DNA of 25,593 nucleotides from Cacconaster sp045617505 (GTDB taxonomy: Bacteria; Bacteroidota; Bacteroidia; Bacteroidales; UBA932). A program made the translations under genes and the position numbers. The stretch covers positions 1-25,593 of the forward strand of contig JAZLIS010000092.1 of the NCBI GenBank assembly GCA_045617505.1, given 5' to 3'. Of the stretch, positions 22,199-25,593 are shown one piece after another. The notes below the pieces were generated by a model. That model was not told the DNA's origin, made no database searches, and saw only the letters and a list, made by a program, of their open reading frames with translations. The stretch's first letter is position 1; each line of letters opens with the position of its first letter.

Positions 22199-22973
22199 AT
22201 TTCTCATCATCCTGTTCTTGGCCGCGATGGTTCCTGTGACGGCAGGAACGGCCTTCGGACAGTCTCATTCGTCAAAACATTTCTTGCAGCCTGACAAAAA
22301 AACGTTGAGACAAAGTCCTTACAGGGGTGTCCCGAATTTCGGGAAGAGCATAGCGGTATTCGGGGGCTCCCTATCGGTGAACGACGAATCTGATGCGGCC
22401 AAGCAGATGTGGGCTGATCTTCTGGGAGCAGAAGTGACTACTTATGGCGTCGGCGGTGCAGGATTTTCATCGGAACAGGGATATTCGCTGCAACGGCAGG
22501 TCGATACGGCCGCGAAACACGACATATACATCCTCTGGGCCTCCACGAATGATTTCACAAACAACCGTAAACCCGGCACTTGGAAAGATTATACCCGGTA
22601 CGACGGCTTTGACGAAAAAAAACTCGACTCGCAATGTGGTGGAATCAATTACTGCATAAGGAAAATTCTGGAGAAGAACCCGGAGGCAAGGATATACTTC
22701 TTTACTTCTCTCCGCTTTTTCAGGTCCGATTCTGGCGGCAATCCTTTTTCAGAGCAGACCAACAAAGCAGGATTCACGTTCTCCGATTACATTGAAGGGC
22801 AGAAAGCTTGCTGCGCACATTACGGCATACCAGTTCTTGACCAGTTCAGCATCCAGGGTGTCAATGAATTCAATGTGAGCGAATACTATCTGGAGGATCG
22901 CCTTCATATGAACAGAAAAGGATACCTTAAGATTGCACCTGCCCAAGTTTCCTTCATAGCATACGGAGAGTGA
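22188..22973 (+). CDS. SGNH/GDSL-like hydrolase, putative carbohydrate esterase
   Basis: A 261-residue exported protein: signal peptide to about residue 24 (FLIILFLAAMVPV, cleavage near AFG-QS). SGNH blocks are visible: block I AVFGGSLSV with nucleophile S61, block II YGVGGAGF (G89/G90 region), block III WASTNDF with N121, and block V DRLHMNRKGY with D237 and H240. Such enzymes are serine esterases that remove acetyl or other acyl groups from sugars. The ATG overlaps the GH92 stop region by 11 bases, so it is cotranscribed and probably translationally coupled. Removal of acyl groups before GH92 trimming is a sensible but unproven role. A lipase or thioesterase is less likely given the context. 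Confidence 0.82.
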   Translation: MSNKFLIILFLAAMVPVTAGTAFGQSHSSKHFLQPDKKTLRQSPYRGVPNFGKSIAVFGGSLSVNDESDAAKQMWADLLGAEVTTYGVGGAGFSSEQGYSLQRQVDTAAKHDIYILWASTNDFTNNRKPGTWKDYTRYDGFDEKKLDSQCGGINYCIRKILEKNPEARIYFFTSLRFFRSDSGGNPFSEQTNKAGFTFSDYIEGQKACCAHYGIPVLDQFSIQGVNEFNVSEYYLEDRLHMNRKGYLKIAPAQVSFIAYGE

Positions 22974-23047
22974 ATTGCAAAAGTGACAGTGGATTTCATC
23001 CGTCTGAACGAATGAACTTGGTTGTCTTCTGTCTCAATATTTTTTCC

Positions 23048-23055
23048 TAAATTTG
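23048..23055 (+). promoter_or_regulatory. -7 box before the small exported protein
   Basis: TAAATTTG at 23048-23055, followed by CGC, is a full -7 match. The expected start site would fall at about 23061, one or two bases from the GTG at 23063, implying a leaderless or nearly leaderless message if that start is correct. No clear -33 TTTG is seen. Confidence 0.45.
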
Positions 23056-23062
23056 CGCTGCA

Positions 23063-23461
23063 GTGAAAGTCCTCATCCTCATATTGTCCTTTATCTTGTC
23101 TGTCCTCAGTGACGGAAAGGGAGCAATTGCCGGGGAGAGTGAAAGACATTTTGCTTCTAGCGTTGAAGCATCAAGGAAAAATAAGCCGGATAATAATCCA
23201 AGCAGTTATTCTCAGGCCATTCTCCCTGTTCAGTCTGCAAGATTCTCTGGGGAAGACTCCAGTGTTGCCCCTATTGTGAGATCGACCAACGCAGGACGTA
23301 GAACTCAGGTTTCACAGAAATTTCCTTTCCGCGTCATCAAGGCCGGAAAGATTATTGACAAATCACATTTCTTTATTTTCCAGGAAGAACTTCATCAGTT
23401 CCAATCCGGAATTCGTTCTACAAGCCGATACATCCATTCCATTTGCCATCTTCTCATTTAG
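23063..23461 (+). CDS. Small exported protein of unknown function
   Basis: 132 residues starting at GTG. Residues 1-24 look like a signal peptide (MKVLILILSFILSVLS, then DGKGAIAGES). The middle (25-85) is polar, Ser/Asn/Arg-rich and probably disordered. The end is more ordered: FPFRVIKAGKIIDKSHFFIF, then a hydrophobic/basic tail SRYIHSICHLLI. I do not recognise the family. It sits alone behind its own -7 box, 61 bases before the antiporter gene. Because the start is GTG and codes right at the predicted transcription start, the real start may differ. It is not part of the PUL by any visible feature. It could also be a non-coding transcript with a fortuitous frame, though the signal peptide argues against that. 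Confidence 0.5.
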   Translation: MKVLILILSFILSVLSDGKGAIAGESERHFASSVEASRKNKPDNNPSSYSQAILPVQSARFSGEDSSVAPIVRSTNAGRRTQVSQKFPFRVIKAGKIIDKSHFFIFQEELHQFQSGIRSTSRYIHSICHLLI

Positions 23462-23521
23462 ACCTATACGGTCACCATTTTCGGCAAAATCACAAACGTA
23501 TCAACTTTTTAGAATCCAGTA

Positions 23522-24475
23522 ATGACCATATTATTGCTGCTGGTCGGCCTGGGACTTATTGTCCTTGGCGCTGACTGGCTTGTTGACGGGGCTTCTGCGA
23601 TTGCCAGGAAAGCGGGTGTCAGCGAGTTTGTCATCGGACTCACCATTGTGGGGTTCGGCACATCGTGTCCTGAACTTGTAGTGAGTCTGACCGGTGCCAT
23701 TCAGGGCAATGCTGACATTTCAATAGGCAACGTCGTAGGTTCCAACATATTCAACACACTTTTCATTTTGGGTGTCACCGCTCTCATTCTCCCGGTTTCA
23801 ATGACTATGGAGAATAGAAAGAGAGATATCCCCATCACGCTGGGAGTCTCGCTTCTGCTCGTTGTCTGTGGCATGAGCCAGTCCCTGTTGGGCATTGGGC
23901 AGAGCGATGTGCTTTCAAGGACGGAGGGTATTGTCTTCCTGCTTATATTTGCCGCATACCTGTATTACTGTTTCAGGTTCGATTCAAAAGAGCAATCCGG
24001 ACAAGAGTGCCCCCAAAACCTTAACACACCGGTAGCGGTCCTGTTGGTGGCCATAGGACTCGTCGGATTGATCTTCGGCGGCGACCTGTTCGTAAAAAAG
24101 GCCACGGAACTCGCAAGGTCGATAGGAGTCAGCGACAAGTTTATAGCTGTCACAGTCCTTGCAGGAGGGACATCCCTTCCGGAACTGGCGACCAGCATTG
24201 TCGCGGCATCGAAGCACAGAGACCAGCTGGCGCTCGGGAATATTCTTGGCTCAAACGTGTTCAACATTCTCCTGATTCTGGGATGCTCATCTGTAATTAC
24301 TCCTCTGTCATTTGCTGGAATGTGTCCCGTTGATGCGGCAGTATTGATCCTTAGTTCGGCTTTATTGCTCCTATGGGCATTTACAGGTAAAAAATGTCGC
24401 ATTGACCGCTGGGAAGGAGCGATTATGCTTCTGGTTTTTGCCGCATACTATTTCTTTCTCTTTACAAAACTTTAA
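23522..24475 (+). CDS. CaCA-family Na+/Ca2+ antiporter-like membrane protein (YrbG type)
   Basis: A 317-residue inner-membrane protein with about 10 hydrophobic segments and the internal inverted duplication of the calcium/cation antiporter family. The first alpha repeat is GFGTSCPELVVSLTGA followed by GNVVGSNIFN; the second is AGGTSLPELATSIVAA followed by GNILGSNVFN. The ion-binding acidic residues of both PEL motifs are present (Glu at about residues 56 and 224). A charged, cytoplasm-type loop (RFDSKEQSGQECPQN) divides the halves. It would exchange Ca2+ or another cation for Na+ or H+. GH92 enzymes need calcium, but nothing ties this gene to the PUL beyond proximity. It is followed after 11 bases by the small membrane protein gene. 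Confidence 0.92.
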   Translation: MTILLLLVGLGLIVLGADWLVDGASAIARKAGVSEFVIGLTIVGFGTSCPELVVSLTGAIQGNADISIGNVVGSNIFNTLFILGVTALILPVSMTMENRKRDIPITLGVSLLLVVCGMSQSLLGIGQSDVLSRTEGIVFLLIFAAYLYYCFRFDSKEQSGQECPQNLNTPVAVLLVAIGLVGLIFGGDLFVKKATELARSIGVSDKFIAVTVLAGGTSLPELATSIVAASKHRDQLALGNILGSNVFNILLILGCSSVITPLSFAGMCPVDAAVLILSSALLLLWAFTGKKCRIDRWEGAIMLLVFAAYYFFLFTKL

Positions 24476-24486
24476 AAAACAATCAT

Positions 24487-24924
24487 ATGGAAATCAATTT
24501 CAAAAAAGTCCACACAGGAAAGGACATTACAATATCTTCAATAACTCTTCTCGCAGGCATCGGTCTGTTTTTCGTTAACAAGGGGCTGGGAGTATGCATC
24601 GCAGTCTGTGGCCTGCTTATGTTACTCATCTACAAAGGCGGTTATAAAAAAGATGGCAAAGGTGTACTGCTTACCAAAAAATCCGAAGACCTCTGCAAAG
24701 GCTGCAGGACATCAATCGTGGAATTTCTTGGTGGAAAAGACACTGTTCCTTACATAAAAAAAGGCAACGAAGGCGGAAGCGTGAGGCTTGACGTGTATTA
24801 CAATCAGTCAGCGGATATCGCCTATGCCCAACTCTATGATTTCTGCAACTATACTTACGAACCAGCTACCGAAGTAGTGGAGCTCAAGGGCGAAATGGCT
24901 GCCAGACTCGTATCCCAACTGTAA
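24487..24924 (+). CDS. Small two-helix membrane protein, unknown family (paralog 1)
   Basis: 145 residues. Two hydrophobic segments (about 16-31 and 33-49) form a hairpin close to the N-terminus. A soluble C-terminal domain then begins YKGGYKKDGKGVLLTKK and ends YEPATEVVELKGEMAARLVSQL. Conserved-looking positions shared with the next gene are Y-K-x-G-Y, G-V-x-L-x-K-K, L-x-x-x-C, the I-x-E-F/Y segment and N-x-G-G. The family is not recognised and no function is proposed. It starts 11 bases after the antiporter and its stop is one base before the next ATG, so the three genes are probably one operon. Confidence 0.75.
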   Translation: MEINFKKVHTGKDITISSITLLAGIGLFFVNKGLGVCIAVCGLLMLLIYKGGYKKDGKGVLLTKKSEDLCKGCRTSIVEFLGGKDTVPYIKKGNEGGSVRLDVYYNQSADIAYAQLYDFCNYTYEPATEVVELKGEMAARLVSQL

Positions 24925-24925
24925 T

Positions 24926-25246
24926 ATGAAAGATACACAAATCAAGAAAGTTCATCGTTTACTTGACTTGCTATTCTCTATGGGGACTCTGGCTCTTGGC
25001 CTGTTTTTTATATTCGTTATTCCATCCTGGAACTGGCTCGGCATATCGCTTCTGATTACAGCGGCCTTCATGCTGCCATTTTACAAAACTGGATATGTCA
25101 TAAAAAATCAGGAGGGTGTGTTCCTCAAGAAAGAAATACTGCTTCCCCGTGAATGCAAGAGACAAATTGCCGAATATATGGAAGGACGCTCAGATAATCT
25201 GGACATCAGCCCATTTAATATGGGCGGCCTGCTTCTTGAACTTTGA
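24926..25246 (+). CDS. Truncated paralog 2 of the small membrane protein
   Basis: 106 residues with the same layout as the gene before it: a helix pair at about 15-32 and 35-53, then FYKTGYVIKNQEGVFLKK, LLPRECKRQIAEYMEG and NMGGLLLEL. The alignment with paralog 1 runs to its GGSVRLDV segment and then stops, so about 45 C-terminal residues are missing. The stop codon (25244-25246) lies immediately before what appears to be the end of an insertion sequence whose transposase gene begins at 25270 on the other strand. The missing tail suggests the IS inserted into, or deleted, the 3' end of this gene. The product may still be made but is probably non-functional. Confidence 0.65.
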   Translation: MKDTQIKKVHRLLDLLFSMGTLALGLFFIFVIPSWNWLGISLLITAAFMLPFYKTGYVIKNQEGVFLKKEILLPRECKRQIAEYMEGRSDNLDISPFNMGGLLLEL

Positions 25247-25269
25247 GTCCACTTTAAAAAGTTAATATT
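25247..25269. other. Probable IS terminal region
   Basis: The DNA between the truncated gene and the transposase stop reads GTCCACTTTAAAAAGT and onward, with the small dyad ACTTT-AA-AAAGT (25251-25262) and GTCCAC repeated at 25247-25252 and 25273-25278. It is the likely right end of the insertion sequence. The terminal inverted repeat cannot be confirmed because the other end is outside the window. Confidence 0.35.
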
Positions 25270-25593
25270 TCAGTCCACCCACGCCCATTTGCGAGTGTCG
25301 GTCGGTGAGTATAAACAGAAAATCAGATGTTCGAAAGTCCGCGACATAGTCCTCAAGACGGCCGATATGGCAAAGAAAAAGCCATTTCGTCCCGGAGTGG
25401 TGCCTTTTGGGGTCATTCCGGCCTCGAAGATTACCAATCTTCGCAGATTTATCCACGCACATCTGGCGAGCGCCCACAGTTCGTGCTTCCGCTTTCCTCT
25501 GTAGCGGGTCTTGTTGTTCCTCGTGTGGAAGCAGAGCTGGAAGATGGTGGCCTCGACGTTGTTCCGTTTGTTCTTCTCCTCCTGCGGGATGTC
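25270..25593 (-). mobile_element. C-terminal part of a DDE transposase (IS1182/IS5-like), cut by the window edge
   Basis: The minus strand is open from the right edge to TGA at 25272-25270, giving 107 codons. It contains NKRNNVEATIFQLCFHTRNN, then KTRYRGKRKHELWALARC, then AWINLRRL. The VEATIFQL-type helix with its glutamate, followed by RYRG-K-H-x-LW, is typical of the last part of IS1182/IS5-superfamily DDE transposases common in Bacteroidales; E14 of this fragment would be the third catalytic residue. The rest of the gene is outside the window, so whether the element is intact is unknown. The tail after LRRL is a Phe/Thr/Ser-rich extension with no recognisable motif. Confidence 0.8.

Noticed and set aside
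25289..25504. Plus-strand ORF opposite the transposase end
   Set aside because: Antisense shadow of the transposase, whose VEATIFQL and RYRG motifs are clear on the minus strand.

Overview
The window looks like a chromosomal segment from a Bacteroidales bacterium. The reasons are a SusC/SusD pair, many lipoproteins with Bacteroidetes-type lipoboxes, GH92 and GH76 glycosidases, promoter boxes of the TTTG / TAnnTTTG type, and few Shine-Dalgarno sequences. The genus cannot be fixed from the sequence alone.

Layout. 1-335: the 5' end of a HAD-type phosphatase lipoprotein running off the left edge (minus strand). 336-773: AT-rich intergenic DNA with a promoter and two dyads. 774-2310: a compact three-gene operon encoding an XRE repressor, a detached HipA N-subdomain and a HipA kinase core, i.e. 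a tripartite HipBST-type toxin-antitoxin system. 2311-3090: a scar with a remnant of a clan-CD (C13/legumain-like) peptidase, a short unrecognised ORF and an out-of-frame C-terminal fragment. 3115-22973: an alpha-mannan-type polysaccharide utilization locus (PUL). 23063-25246: a small exported protein, a CaCA cation antiporter and two tandem paralogous membrane proteins, the second cut short. 25270-25593: the 3' end of a DDE transposase gene on the minus strand.

The PUL reads as a nearly self-contained route from mannan to central metabolism. An outer-membrane SusC/SusD pore with a three-module SusE/F-like surface lipoprotein would capture glycan. Two GH76 lipoproteins would cut the alpha-1,6-mannan backbone. 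Two GH92 exo-alpha-mannosidases would release mannose, and an SGNH hydrolase may remove acyl groups. A 12-TM sugar MFS permease, a divergent ROK kinase and a large class I mannose-6-phosphate isomerase would take mannose to fructose-6-phosphate. Control appears to lie with a GntR/UTRA repressor transcribed divergently from the manA-susCDE-GH76-GH92-GH76 operon. A well-placed 9-bp inverted repeat overlaps both promoters. No hybrid two-component sensor or ECF sigma/anti-sigma pair is visible in the window.

Points most worth a second look: the split HipA system and its candidate operators; the ~220-residue N-terminal domain fused to the isomerase; the triplicated SusE-like protein whose third module lost a conserved residue; a 13-bp perfect inverted repeat where the ROK and gntR genes converge; the strong hairpin between susE and the first GH76 gene; and the transposase-truncated paralog at the right end.
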